A program made the position numbers and the translations under genes. Positions 27,454 through 36,329 of a stretch of 47,274 nucleotides of DNA are shown here, piece after piece. Numbering within the stretch: the first letter of the stretch is position 1; each line of letters starts with the position of its first letter. This DNA comes from an uncultured Methylococcaceae bacterium (GTDB lineage: Bacteria > Pseudomonadota > Gammaproteobacteria > Methylococcales > Methylomonadaceae), in the NCBI GenBank assembly GCA_903927955.1, contig CAIYOW010000028.1, positions 1 to 47,274 of the forward strand, read 5' to 3'. The notes below the pieces were generated by a model that had not been told where the DNA came from, made no database searches, and saw only the letters and a list, made by a program, of their open reading frames with translations.

Positions 27454-29364
27454 TCACAACGAATTGATATTTTCAGGCAAATCAAACGAAATCACTTTGT
27501 TGGTCCATTTGACTGAACCGATCGTTGCCCACTCAGCAGCAAAATTTTTATGCAGTTGGTCGTGCACCCAAGTGACGGGCGCGTCAATTTTCTTCATTTT
27601 TATAATAAACTTTGCATTATCAAGGTCTAAACCTTCTTTTTGCCCCCAAAATGCAGTCACTTTCATGATAAATTTTTGCAGCCGGACGTTGTTGATGGTG
27701 GGTGTCACCGCAATATTCGCCCACATCGACTGTACCCGCCCCCAATTGGGTGCCAACAACCGTCCCTGTTGATTGACAAAAGGCAACCAATGCTCGTTGC
27801 CTTGCCCGTCCAAGTAAGTGATTGCTAAGATATGGTCATAACCGGCAAAATGATCGTGCAGATACAGGGCATGGGGGGCAATGCCCCAAAAGGTTTGCGA
27901 AACTTCCAATAGTGCATTGCTGGCCTTGTTTAAGGTGTCTGTCAGCGCATTCTGTTTGTTGTCCAGATGTAGCCGATAGGCGATGCCGTAATGGAGCGTA
28001 CTGTTGAGTTGCAACAATAAAAAAACCATCGCTATTTTCGCCAGTTTGAGCGACAAGGCCTTTGGTTTTACATTGCCATAGCCTTCAAATAGCTTATGGT
28101 ACAGCGTATCGTCCACGGCAGTGGGTGCGGTTGGGGGTAGGCAGGCCAGGTCACAAGCCAAGCGGGTACGGCTATCTGCAATGGCACGGTATTTATGGGC
28201 GGCCAGCTGGTAAATGCCGGGTAAGGACAACAATCCTGCAAAAACAGATAAATATCTTATCTTATGAAGTATTTGGATATAAGTGTCCAAGCCTTTATAA
28301 ACCGTGCCTTGGGCATCTAAGGCATACAAGTCTTGCAGCAACCTGTCGGCACTGACGTGCTGTAATGCCGGGTAATGTTGGGCATATTGTTGGGCACTTT
28401 TAAAATCCACACTTTTGGACACGTCAAAGTGGCTCATTATCAATACTGCGCGGTTGCACAACGGGCATTGCTGGTCATAAAACACCGTCAATGTTGACTG
28501 TTTGGCGGTGAGCAGACGGCCTAGCACACTCCACCAGGCAAATGGCACTATGAGCAGATAGAACGCCAGCATGGCCATGCCAAAAGGGTAAATGTTTAAA
28601 GATAGGCTTATGCCTAAATGCAAGCCCATTCCCACCAACAGGTAAAAAATTTGCCAATTGCGTTTAGTAAAGAAAAATATAAACGTGAACTGAAAAACCA
28701 AGATGGTGTAGCCAATGATTTTTTCCAGTACTTCATTATTCAACATGACCGACATGTCGATTGCTGAAACGTAATAGGGTTGGGTGGCAGGCAGCCAAGA
28801 GCCTAAGCCATTACGCCAATGCTCGGCAAATAGCTTGTGGACGGCAGAATCGAAATACAAAAAACCCAAGCATATCAAAACCGGCAAATAATACGCCAAT
28901 GCTGAAACCGTAGCGGGCTGATAAGTGCTGTAGTGCTTAAACGGAAAGTTAAGTTTGTATCTGAGGCTATCAATTGAGATAGCCCGGTCGCCCGGCATAA
29001 ACAACAGAAAAAAACCAGCCCCGACCATAAACAGATCAAAGCCGCCATCAAAATCGCGCTGCATCGAGGTGAAATTGACAAAAACAATCCAAAAGGCATA
29101 ATTACAGTAAACAGCAAACTGATAACGGTAGCCGACCACTATAAAACCGGCAATGATCGCCCAAAGACCTAAAAATAAAGGGATGCTCGGAAATTCGACA
29201 TCTATGAAAGGGATGGGGTCAAAGATCAGGTGGCTGAAGTAAAAGAGAAAAGCTATCTCTTGCAGCGTTATAAGCCCGTACAAGATACGGAACAAGCCTA
29301 TACCGGTGGCAGGTACTTTTAAGGCAATGGCTTGGTTTATTTTGTCGATGATGAATTTATACAT
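27454..29364 (-). CDS. HTTM membrane protein fused to DCC thiol-disulfide domain
   Basis: 636-residue protein. The first ~290 residues are a multi-helix HTTM (vitamin K carboxylase-like) membrane domain: GIGLFRILYGLITLQEIAF, DGGFDLFMVGAGFFLLFMPG, VHKLFAEHWRNGLGSWLP, and LLVGMGLHLGISLSLNIYPF. This is followed by a DUF393/DCC domain with the redox motif VFYDQQCPLCNRAVLIM near residue 300. A further ~200-residue region has one hydrophobic segment (IAMVFLLLQLNSTLHYGIAY) and a soluble end. The ATG at 29364 lacks a good ribosome site. HTTM-DCC fusions are known; their substrate is not. The neighbouring small membrane gene upstream is on the same strand. Confidence 0.88.
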   Translation of the reverse strand: MYKFIIDKINQAIALKVPATGIGLFRILYGLITLQEIAFLFYFSHLIFDPIPFIDVEFPSIPLFLGLWAIIAGFIVVGYRYQFAVYCNYAFWIVFVNFTSMQRDFDGGFDLFMVGAGFFLLFMPGDRAISIDSLRYKLNFPFKHYSTYQPATVSALAYYLPVLICLGFLYFDSAVHKLFAEHWRNGLGSWLPATQPYYVSAIDMSVMLNNEVLEKIIGYTILVFQFTFIFFFTKRNWQIFYLLVGMGLHLGISLSLNIYPFGMAMLAFYLLIVPFAWWSVLGRLLTAKQSTLTVFYDQQCPLCNRAVLIMSHFDVSKSVDFKSAQQYAQHYPALQHVSADRLLQDLYALDAQGTVYKGLDTYIQILHKIRYLSVFAGLLSLPGIYQLAAHKYRAIADSRTRLACDLACLPPTAPTAVDDTLYHKLFEGYGNVKPKALSLKLAKIAMVFLLLQLNSTLHYGIAYRLHLDNKQNALTDTLNKASNALLEVSQTFWGIAPHALYLHDHFAGYDHILAITYLDGQGNEHWLPFVNQQGRLLAPNWGRVQSMWANIAVTPTINNVRLQKFIMKVTAFWGQKEGLDLDNAKFIIKMKKIDAPVTWVHDQLHKNFAAEWATIGSVKWTNKVISFDLPENINSL

Positions 29365-29436
29365 TTAGAAACAAAATGTATAAATTATAGAAGAAACTAA
29401 AAATTTAAACAGGGGAAATTGGCTTTTTATAAGGTC

Positions 29437-29459
29437 GCTACCAATATTGCATTGGTAGC
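29437..29459. terminator. Hairpin between small membrane gene and HTTM gene
   Basis: Perfect GCTACCAAT / ATTGGTAGC stem with loop ATTGC. No T-run follows immediately in the leftward direction, so it may be a weak terminator or an mRNA processing/stability element between 29488 and 29364. Confidence 0.45.
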
Positions 29460-29487
29460 AGCCTTGAACATGACGTGCGTGTACTGC

Positions 29488-29619
29488 TTATTTTTTGTCG
29501 TCTGGATGCTCAGCAAATACCCATTTTACTAAAGCATACACAGCAGCAATTACAACAACCGCGCCGACCATGCCAGCTGGTTCTTTTAACATTGAAGTCA
29601 GATCTAAGATGAACCCCAT
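29488..29619 (-). CDS. 43-residue single-helix membrane protein
   Basis: Short frame with ATG at 29619 preceded by TAGGAAC. Reads MGFILDLTSMLKEPAGMVGA, then a hydrophobic helix (VVVIAAVYALVKWVF) and a charged tail AEHPDDKK. One transmembrane segment is predicted. Frame structure, ribosome site and amino-acid make-up look real, but no family is recognised. Upstream of the HTTM gene on the same strand, 123 bases away. Confidence 0.65.
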   Translation of the reverse strand: MGFILDLTSMLKEPAGMVGAVVVIAAVYALVKWVFAEHPDDKK

Positions 29620-29902
29620 GGATGTTCCTACCTATTATTTGTATTTTGAAAATCGCTAAATTCATAGCTTGTGGAACTTACATGATACTTTAGCGGCAAT
29701 GAATGTCAATACCTGCCGCTCATTTTTTGAATATCACCACACAAAAAACAATGGCTAAAGACACCCTTTCATCATGCTAGCCCGCATTATCCGCAACCAG
29801 AAAACCATCGGCATCCTGCCACAAAAATTAAAGCTCGATAGCGGGCAAGGGATGGTTTAAACTTAAACTTCACTAAATAGTCAGGCACGGGGCGAGAATA
29901 TA

Positions 29903-30289
29903 ATGAAAAATTGCGTTAAACTATTGCTGTTAGCAGCAGCTTTCCAGTCACTTACTGCAAGCGCTGACATCCCACTCAAGGATAATTCTGAATTGATAGG
30001 AAAATGGAACCTTTATGCAGAGGCCGCTAAAGTTGACGGCGAAAAAAAAGCTGTTAAGGTGGAATGGGAGTTCCAAAAAGACGGGACACTGGTGACGACT
30101 GCAACTGACTCAGTGGGTCGTACCAAGGAAATGAAAATAGCCATTAAGTATGCTGTTGAAAATGGCGAACTAAAAAAACAAGCAACCCCAGGACGCGAAA
30201 AGTACGAATCATGTAAAGTCGTCGAAAAAGAAGGCTCTAACATGGTGTTAAAATGTACATATCTTTACTTTTTTCTAACAAAACTATAA
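29903..30289 (+). CDS. Secreted lipocalin-like hypothetical protein
   Basis: 128 residues with signal peptide (MKNCVKLLLLAAAFQSLTASA). The mature part starts with ELIGKWNLYAEA and contains WEFQKDGTLVTTATDS, a G-x-W ... F-x-x-D-G-T pattern common in small lipocalin-like periplasmic proteins; Cys are in YESCKVV and VLKCTYLY. Function unknown. Followed after 21 bases by a membrane protein gene on the same strand, likely co-transcribed. Confidence 0.75.
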   Translation: MKNCVKLLLLAAAFQSLTASADIPLKDNSELIGKWNLYAEAAKVDGEKKAVKVEWEFQKDGTLVTTATDSVGRTKEMKIAIKYAVENGELKKQATPGREKYESCKVVEKEGSNMVLKCTYLYFFLTKL

Positions 30290-30310
30290 TAAAATTATAA
30301 AGGTACAACT

Positions 30311-30754
30311 ATGATTGGTGCAATGGTAATGATTTTTGTAGCTATCTGGATTTATCAGTCGGCTATAAAAAACAACACGGGCAATGCTGTAATGTGGGCA
30401 TGTATCGCCGCTGGCGTATTTATGGCTTCGCAATTGTTATTGGTGAATTTCCAAGTTTTTCTTCTGGAAGAATTTAGATCCGACAAAGGCGGCGAAAATT
30501 ACGAAAGGGATTTGACCAGCATTGGCGACAGAAAAAATGAAGGCGGGTTTCAATCAGGCGGCGGTGTGTTCTTGTCGCTGCTTTTAGAATTTATGCCACC
30601 TGTCGTCGGCCTGTTGCTTGCCGCTGTTATCCGCGCTGTATTTATGCTAAAACAAGGCATATCTATCAATACTTTGTTTGGTGGTATCGTAGAGATGTTC
30701 ACCGAGACGTTTGCTAGCATTGTTAATTCTTTTAAAGAAGGCTTAAAAAAATAA
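30311..30754 (+). CDS. Hypothetical inner-membrane protein
   Basis: 147 residues, preceded by AAAGGTACAACT. Three hydrophobic regions: MIGAMVMIFVAIWIYQSAI, AVMWACIAAGVFMASQLLLV, and FMPPVVGLLLAAVIRAVFML, with a charged loop (EEFRSDKGGENYERD) between the second and third. No family recognised. Pairs with the secreted protein upstream and is followed by a strong terminator, so the two may form a small envelope operon. Confidence 0.75.
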   Translation: MIGAMVMIFVAIWIYQSAIKNNTGNAVMWACIAAGVFMASQLLLVNFQVFLLEEFRSDKGGENYERDLTSIGDRKNEGGFQSGGGVFLSLLLEFMPPVVGLLLAAVIRAVFMLKQGISINTLFGGIVEMFTETFASIVNSFKEGLKK

Positions 30755-30776
30755 GCCCTCCGCAATGCCCGAACAG

Positions 30777-30808
30777 TAAAAAAGCCCAAGCATGCTTGGG
30801 CTTTTTTA
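30777..30808 (+). terminator. Intrinsic terminator after 30311 gene
   Basis: AAAAAGCCCAAGC / GCTTGGGCTTTTTT near-perfect palindrome with T6. It also lies just beyond the end of the leftward DUF2970 gene, so it can serve both. Confidence 0.9.
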
Positions 30809-30855
30809 TGTTTTTTTGGATCAGTTAAGTGAGTTCCATTGGCTTGACCGCAAGC

Positions 30856-31044
30856 CTACCCCAAAACGATTGACACCAATGTCACTATTGCCGCAATAAA
30901 AATAACAGTAAACACAATACCTGCTATCAGGTAGGTTTTTAGTGAGCCTTGTTCGAAATCCCTTTTTCTGTTCTCTTCACTTTGCACGCCCATAAATGCC
31001 GCGAGCACACTTTTGAATACCTGTATGATGGTTGGTTTTGACAT
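30856..31044 (-). CDS. DUF2970 membrane protein
   Basis: 62 residues from the ATG at 31044 (GGAG seven bases before); a longer start at 31056 is less likely. Family pattern: SVLAAFMGVQSEENRKRDFEQG, then one transmembrane helix (LIAGIVFTVIFIAAIVTLVSIVL). DUF2970 proteins are short single-helix proteobacterial proteins of unknown function. Divergent from metH. Confidence 0.8.
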   Translation of the reverse strand: MSKPTIIQVFKSVLAAFMGVQSEENRKRDFEQGSLKTYLIAGIVFTVIFIAAIVTLVSIVLG

Positions 31045-31136
31045 AGTAGTCTCCATTAAAAACAGCTGAAAATAATAATCTTTGGCGTTATATTAAGCAA
31101 CCGCAAACCGATTTCATCCCTAATAAACCGACTGCC

Positions 31137-34100
31137 ATGAACAACACAGCCCTTTTAACACAACACCTGTCCCAACGCATCCTGTTTTTGGACGGTGCAA
31201 TGGGAACAATGATCCAAAGCTACAAGCTGGAAGAGAAAGACTATCGCGGCAGCCGCTTTGCCAATTGGCAGATGGATTTAAAAGGCAACAATGACTTATT
31301 GACGCTGACCCAACCGGATATTATCAAAGCTATCCACTGCGCCTATTTTGCCGCCGGCACCGATATTGTCGAGACCAACACCTTCAACTCCAATAGCATT
31401 GGCATGGCTGATTATGGCATGGAGCAACTGGTGTACGAACTGAATGTGGCGGGCGCCACGTTAGCCCGGCAAGCCGCCGATGAGTATACCGCCAAAAACC
31501 CCGACAAGCCGCGCTTTGTCGCCGGTGTATTGGGACCCACCAGCCGCACCGCATCGATGTCGCCGGATGTCAACGACCCTGGCTTCCGCAACATATCCTT
31601 TGATGAATTGGTGGTCACCTACACTGAGGCCACTCGCGGGCTGGTTGACGGGGGAGCTGACATTATCTTGATTGAGACTATTTTCGACACGCTCAACGCC
31701 AAGGCCGCTGCGTTTGCTGTCGCCAATGTCTTTGACAGGATGGGTTATCAACTGCCTGTAATGATCTCAGGCACTATTACCGATGCCTCAGGGCGCACCC
31801 TATCTGGGCAGACCGTTGCCGCATTTTGGCATTCGCTTAAACATGTACAACCTATTTCTTTTGGCTTTAACTGTGCATTAGGGGCGAAAGAGCTGCGCCA
31901 ATATATTGCCGAATTATCGGCAATTGCGGACACCCATGTTTCCGCCCATCCCAACGCCGGATTACCCAATGAGTTTGGCGAATACGACGAATCGCCCGAA
32001 GCGATGGCACAAGAAATTGCCGAATGGGCAGCCAGCGGTTATTTGAACATTATCGGCGGCTGTTGTGGCACAAGCCCCGCACACATACAAGCCATAGCCG
32101 AAGCGGTACAAAAGTACCCGCCCCGCGCTGTGCCCGACTTGCCCAAACAATGCCGCTTGTCGGGCTTGGAAGCCATGTCCATTGCCGCCGACAGCTTGTT
32201 TGTCAACGTTGGCGAGCGCACGAATATCACCGGATCGGCAGCATTCAAGCGCCTGATCATTGAAGGGGATTATGAAACCGCTTTAGATGTGGCCCGGCAA
32301 CAAGTGGAAAACGGCGCGCAAATCATCGATATTAATATGGATGAAGGGATGCTGGACTCCAAAACCGCTATGGTCAGGTTTTTATTGTTGATCGCGTCAG
32401 AACCTGATATTGCCAAAATCCCCATTATGCTGGACTCTTCCAAATGGGATATTCTGGAAGCCGGTTTAAAATGCATCCAAGGCAAAGGGATCGTCAATTC
32501 AATTTCTATGAAAGAAGGTGAAGCCGCGTTCATACACCAAGCACGCTTGGTGAAACGCTACGGTGCCGCCGTCATTGTCATGGCTTTTGATGAAGAAGGG
32601 CAAGCGGACACGCAAGCCCGCAAAGTCGAAATTTGTCAACGCGCCTATAAAATATTAGTCGAACAGGTGGGCTTTCCGCCAGAAGACATTATTTTTGACC
32701 CTAATATCTTCGCCATTGCCACCGGCATCGACGAACATAATAATTATGGTGTGGATTTTATTGAGGCTACCCGCACTATCAAACAGACCCTGCCTTACGC
32801 GCTGATATCCGGCGGCGTTTCTAACGTGTCTTTTTCATTCCGTGGCAACAATCTGATGCGCGAAGCCATTCACGCGGTCTTTTTGTACCATGCCGTTCGG
32901 GCCGGCATGTCCATGGGCATTGTCAATGCCGGACAATTGGCCATTTATGAAGACATACCCACCGAGTTACGCGATGCGGTCGAAGCTGTGATTTTGAACC
33001 GTAATGCCGCTGCAACGGAAACATTGTTGGGGCTTGCCGAAAAATACCGGGATGATGGCACTCATGATGCCAAACCTGAAGAGCAGGCGTGGCGCAGTTG
33101 GCCGGTTGCCCAGCGTTTGGAATATGCATTGGTCAAAGGCATCACCGACTTTATCGACGAAGACACCGAAGCGGCGCGGCTAGAAGCCGCCCGCCCGTTG
33201 CACGTCATTGAAGGGCCGCTGATGGCAGGTATGAACGTGGTGGGCGACTTGTTCGGCGCGGGCAAAATGTTTCTGCCGCAAGTCGTCAAATCAGCTCGGG
33301 TGATGAAAAAATCAGTGGCTTATCTGATGCCATTCATGGAAGCCGATAAAGTGGCCGGTGACCGTCAGACCAATGGCAAAATTTTAATGGCGACGGTCAA
33401 AGGCGATGTCCATGACATTGGCAAGAACATCGTCGGCGTAGTGTTGCAATGCAATAATTACGAAGTGATTGACTTAGGCGTGATGGTGGCGGCGGAAAAA
33501 ATACTGCAGACTGCCCGCTTGGAAAATGTTGATATTATTGGCCTGAGCGGACTTATCACGCCGTCGCTGGACGAAATGGTGCATGTTGCCAAAGAGATGC
33601 AACGGCAAGGTTTCACCATTCCGCTGATGATCGGCGGGGCCACCACCTCGCGCGCCCATACCGCCGTTAAAATCGAACCGAATTATACCGGCACCACGGT
33701 TTATGTCAGTGATGCTTCACGCGCGGTCGGTGTGGCAGGCAATTTGTTAAGCGCCGAAGCACTAGCCGATTATGCCGCCCAGTTACGCAATGAATATGCC
33801 GAGGTGCGTGAACGCCACAAAGGTAAACAAGCACAAACCAAACAACATCCGTTGGCGAAAGCCAGGGACAACAAATACCAATGGCTTGCACACGAGCCGG
33901 TCAAGCCCAAATTTTTAGGCGTGAGAGTCATTGATGATGTCAGTCCGGCCATATTGGCCGACTACATCGACTGGTCACCTTTTTTCCAAACATGGGAAAT
34001 GGCGGGCAGCTATCCGAAAATTCTCGATGATGTGGTCATTGGCAGTGAGGCGCGCAAATTGTTTCATGACGCGCAAGCCATGTTGCAACAGCTGATTGCC

Positions 34101-34811
34101 GAAAACTGGCTAGGAGTGCGTGCCGTGGTTGGTTTTTTCCCTGCCCACAGCGATGGTGACGATGTGTTGTTGTACAGCGATGAAACACGTTCTGAAATTA
34201 GGGCAACCCTGCACCATTTGCGCCAGCAAAACATCAAGGCCCCGGGCCGCCCCAACTATTGTCTGGCGGATTTTATTGCCCCAAAAGACAGTGGTGTAGC
34301 CGATTATATCGGTGGCTTTGCTGTAACTACGGGCATTGGCATTGAAACCAAGCTGGCGGAATTTGAACAACACCACGATGACTATAGTGCCATTATGCTG
34401 AAAGCGCTCGCCGACCGCCTCGCTGAAGCATTTGCCGAATACCTGCATCTGTTGGTCAGGAAAGACTATTGGGGCTATGCTGAACAAGAAGCACACGACT
34501 ATGAGCAGCTGATTAATGAGGCTTATCAAGGTATCCGCCCTGCCCCCGGTTATCCCGCCTGCCCTGACCACACCGAAAAAGAAAAACTGTTCGCGCTGTT
34601 GGATGTCACTGCCAACACCAGCATCATGCTGACTGAAAGCTATGCCATGTACCCTGCCTCTGCGGTAAGCGGCTGGTATTTTGCCCATGCTGACGCGCAA
34701 TACTTCAACGTCGGCAAGATTGACAGCGACCAGCTTAGCGATTATGCCCAACGCAAAGTCATTACAGAAGAAGTGGCGGCACGTTGGCTGGCGGCGCATT
34801 TGCATCATTAA
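31137..34811 (+). CDS. metH: Cobalamin-dependent methionine synthase
   Basis: Transfers a methyl group from 5-methyltetrahydrofolate to homocysteine through methylcobalamin. 1224 residues, full length. Domains in order: homocysteine-binding barrel ([13 protein letters not shown]; zinc Cys in SFGFNCALG and IGGCCGTSP), pterin-binding barrel ([18 protein letters not shown]), cobalamin cap and binding domain ([15 protein letters not shown] with the axial His, [14 protein letters not shown]), and C-terminal SAM-activation domain ([28 protein letters not shown]). The 80-base leader is too short for a cobalamin riboswitch and none is seen. Confidence 0.98.
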   Translation: MNNTALLTQHLSQRILFLDGAMGTMIQSYKLEEKDYRGSRFANWQMDLKGNNDLLTLTQPDIIKAIHCAYFAAGTDIVETNTFNSNSIGMADYGMEQLVYELNVAGATLARQAADEYTAKNPDKPRFVAGVLGPTSRTASMSPDVNDPGFRNISFDELVVTYTEATRGLVDGGADIILIETIFDTLNAKAAAFAVANVFDRMGYQLPVMISGTITDASGRTLSGQTVAAFWHSLKHVQPISFGFNCALGAKELRQYIAELSAIADTHVSAHPNAGLPNEFGEYDESPEAMAQEIAEWAASGYLNIIGGCCGTSPAHIQAIAEAVQKYPPRAVPDLPKQCRLSGLEAMSIAADSLFVNVGERTNITGSAAFKRLIIEGDYETALDVARQQVENGAQIIDINMDEGMLDSKTAMVRFLLLIASEPDIAKIPIMLDSSKWDILEAGLKCIQGKGIVNSISMKEGEAAFIHQARLVKRYGAAVIVMAFDEEGQADTQARKVEICQRAYKILVEQVGFPPEDIIFDPNIFAIATGIDEHNNYGVDFIEATRTIKQTLPYALISGGVSNVSFSFRGNNLMREAIHAVFLYHAVRAGMSMGIVNAGQLAIYEDIPTELRDAVEAVILNRNAAATETLLGLAEKYRDDGTHDAKPEEQAWRSWPVAQRLEYALVKGITDFIDEDTEAARLEAARPLHVIEGPLMAGMNVVGDLFGAGKMFLPQVVKSARVMKKSVAYLMPFMEADKVAGDRQTNGKILMATVKGDVHDIGKNIVGVVLQCNNYEVIDLGVMVAAEKILQTARLENVDIIGLSGLITPSLDEMVHVAKEMQRQGFTIPLMIGGATTSRAHTAVKIEPNYTGTTVYVSDASRAVGVAGNLLSAEALADYAAQLRNEYAEVRERHKGKQAQTKQHPLAKARDNKYQWLAHEPVKPKFLGVRVIDDVSPAILADYIDWSPFFQTWEMAGSYPKILDDVVIGSEARKLFHDAQAMLQQLIAENWLGVRAVVGFFPAHSDGDDVLLYSDETRSEIRATLHHLRQQNIKAPGRPNYCLADFIAPKDSGVADYIGGFAVTTGIGIETKLAEFEQHHDDYSAIMLKALADRLAEAFAEYLHLLVRKDYWGYAEQEAHDYEQLINEAYQGIRPAPGYPACPDHTEKEKLFALLDVTANTSIMLTESYAMYPASAVSGWYFAHADAQYFNVGKIDSDQLSDYAQRKVITEEVAARWLAAHLHH

Positions 34812-34908
34812 CTGACCGACATCCAAATAGGGGCGGGGCTTAGACAACTGGCTTGCTGGCGCGACATTATGCTGCTGGCTGTTCACCATCAGCATTTAAT
34901 TTGACAGC

Positions 34909-34931
34909 GTGGGCACAAACAGCGTGCCCAC
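34909..34931. terminator. GTGGGCAC/GTGCCCAC hairpin after metH
   Basis: Perfect 8-bp inverted repeat with a 7-base loop about 100 bases beyond the metH stop, without an adjacent T-run. It may be a transcript-end structure; only the symmetry is certain. Confidence 0.4.
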
Positions 34932-34971
34932 CTTACGGGAACTACGGGCTGTCACACAGCACACCCTGGCA

Positions 34972-34994
34972 AAAAAATCGCCCGCTTCGCGGGA
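34972..34994 (-). terminator. Intrinsic terminator after Lcl-domain gene
   Basis: CCCGC-GAA-GCGGG hairpin followed leftward by GATTTTTTT, 28 bases past the stop of the DUF1566 gene. If that gene were a retroelement target, a hairpin just after the variable region would also be expected, but the stem is short and the T7 fits a plain terminator. Confidence 0.8.
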
Positions 34995-35021
34995 AAAGCA
35001 AATAGTTAAAGGGTTAAATAG

Positions 35022-35999
35022 TTAAAAAGCCCGAACAGCGCGCACTGCCAGCGCGTAGTTCTTATTGCCGTTGCCCTGGTAGCCACCGCCAAAGCTCTGA
35101 CCCCACGCGTAGCTGTAGTCGTACTCACTCGAACTCCAGTAATTGTTACTGGCAAAACCACCCACAACGGCTTGGTTCAGGTACAGTTGGTTCAGCTCGT
35201 CCTTGGACGGCAAGTACCAGTCGCTATAACCGCCCAGCACCAGGTCGTCACACAGTTTGGCGGCATAGCTGCCTGCCCCTTGGGCTTTGACGATGGCGGT
35301 GGTGTTGGCCTGGCCCGTGCCGATGGCGGTGCCGGTCGCGCCGGTGGTGGAGAAACTGCCATTCCACCATCGCATGACTGCACTTTGGTCGGTTGGTGCG
35401 GCAATCAGGCCGTGCTGCTTGCTGCTGTCAATGTAAAATATCTTGCCGCCTTGGTAGCTTTGGCCAATGGAGAACACGGGCGGCGGGGTGACGGTGCTTT
35501 GGTAGACAAGCTTGGCAATACCCAGTTGGTGGGTGTTGCTGATGTTGCTGGCGTTGATGCTGACATAACCGGATGGGGTAAATGTCCAGCTGGTGGCCGC
35601 TTGGTTGTTGAGCATCAGCTGCACCCAGCTGTTGGCGGTGATGGATTGGTCAACCACAACTTGATAACAGGGGTAAGTAGGATCGGTGCTGGAGCAGGCA
35701 GTGTTGCCCACTGCATTGCCTTTAGGGTAAAGGGTGTAAGTGGCGCGGACGGCGTTGCTGTTGGCGGGTATTTGCGCCCAGAGTTTATAAGTGCCTGCTG
35801 CGGGGGCTGTCCAAGTGACGTTTTCAGTGCTGCCGCCAACCAGCTCAATGGCTTGGGTGTTGCTGACGGCGGGATAAATTTGGGTGCCGGCAGGCGGGGC
35901 GGGCGTTGCCGCCACTGCGGCGGTCAGGTTAAAAACCACCAGCAACAACGCGGCGGCTAACTGGCTAATGGGGTTTAATCGGGCGGTGCTTTGCTGCAT
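35022..35999 (-). CDS. Secreted Lcl/DUF1566-domain protein
   Basis: 325 residues. Signal peptide with cleavage near AAVAA; a beta-rich N-terminal domain with VTWTAPAAGTYKLWAQIPAN (golvesin- or carbohydrate-binding-like); then a C-terminal Lcl/DUF1566 domain from about residue 175 (IGQSYQGGKIFYIDSSKQHG, LCDDLVLGGYSDWYLPSKDE, YWSSSEYDYSYAWGQSF, ending VRAVRAF). Such domains often have a C-type-lectin-like fold and are used in adhesion. The last ~40 codons resemble variable regions of diversity-generating retroelement targets. Base composition is richer in G+C than its neighbours, so much so that a 262-codon antisense frame stays open. It borders an insertion sequence and looks like accessory DNA. 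Confidence 0.8.
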   Translation of the reverse strand: MQQSTARLNPISQLAAALLLVVFNLTAAVAATPAPPAGTQIYPAVSNTQAIELVGGSTENVTWTAPAAGTYKLWAQIPANSNAVRATYTLYPKGNAVGNTACSSTDPTYPCYQVVVDQSITANSWVQLMLNNQAATSWTFTPSGYVSINASNISNTHQLGIAKLVYQSTVTPPPVFSIGQSYQGGKIFYIDSSKQHGLIAAPTDQSAVMRWWNGSFSTTGATGTAIGTGQANTTAIVKAQGAGSYAAKLCDDLVLGGYSDWYLPSKDELNQLYLNQAVVGGFASNNYWSSSEYDYSYAWGQSFGGGYQGNGNKNYALAVRAVRAF

Positions 36000-36294
36000 A
36001 ATGTGGCCTCAAAGATATTGTAAAGACAGTAGGTTTGCCCTAACTGGCAGGCTATTTATAAACGATGCCATTACCCTGTGCAAGTTTTTTTGTCGGACGA
36101 CACTATCTAAACAAGCTTTCGCAAAAATAGCGATTCCCCGCGATGTTGAAAAAATAACCCGCATGTGGCGTGGCACAATCCGGATACTTTGCTGTTTTGT
36201 TGGACAGATAACGTGAACATATAAATTGTGTTGTTGGGGTTCGTTCCTCACCCCAACCTACGAGCTAATCTTGGGCATGGCCCGCTGCCACACT

Positions 36295-36329
36295 ATGCGC
36301 CTAACTGCAATACAGACCCAAGCCATCCG
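36295..36329 (+). pseudogene. 5' fragment of MNT nucleotidyltransferase antitoxin
   Basis: ATG at 36295 opens a frame MRLTAIQTQAIR that runs into the insertion sequence at 36330. Removing the IS and one copy of the 10-bp duplication joins it in frame to 37586-37859, restoring a 102-residue protein. An alternative ATG at 36277 adds six residues. Confidence 0.8.
36320..36329 (+). repeat. Target-site duplication, left copy
   Basis: AAGCCATCCG, repeated exactly at 37576-37585, directly flanking the terminal inverted repeats. A 10-bp duplication fits the ISAs1 family. Confidence 0.9.

Noticed and set aside
31057-31136. Cobalamin riboswitch before metH
   Set aside because: The 80-base leader is too short and lacks the B12-box.
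34110-34895. 261-codon minus-strand frame opposite metH
   Set aside because: Antisense of the conserved MetH activation domain; no family resemblance.
34972-34994. Hairpin after the Lcl gene as retroelement cruciform
   Set aside because: Five-base-pair stem followed by T7 fits a plain intrinsic terminator; retroelement hairpins usually have longer stems nearer the variable region.
35172-35960. 262-codon plus-strand frame opposite the Lcl-domain gene
   Set aside because: Low-complexity Val/Gly/Ala sequence without ribosome site; it follows from G+C-rich codons of the real minus-strand gene.
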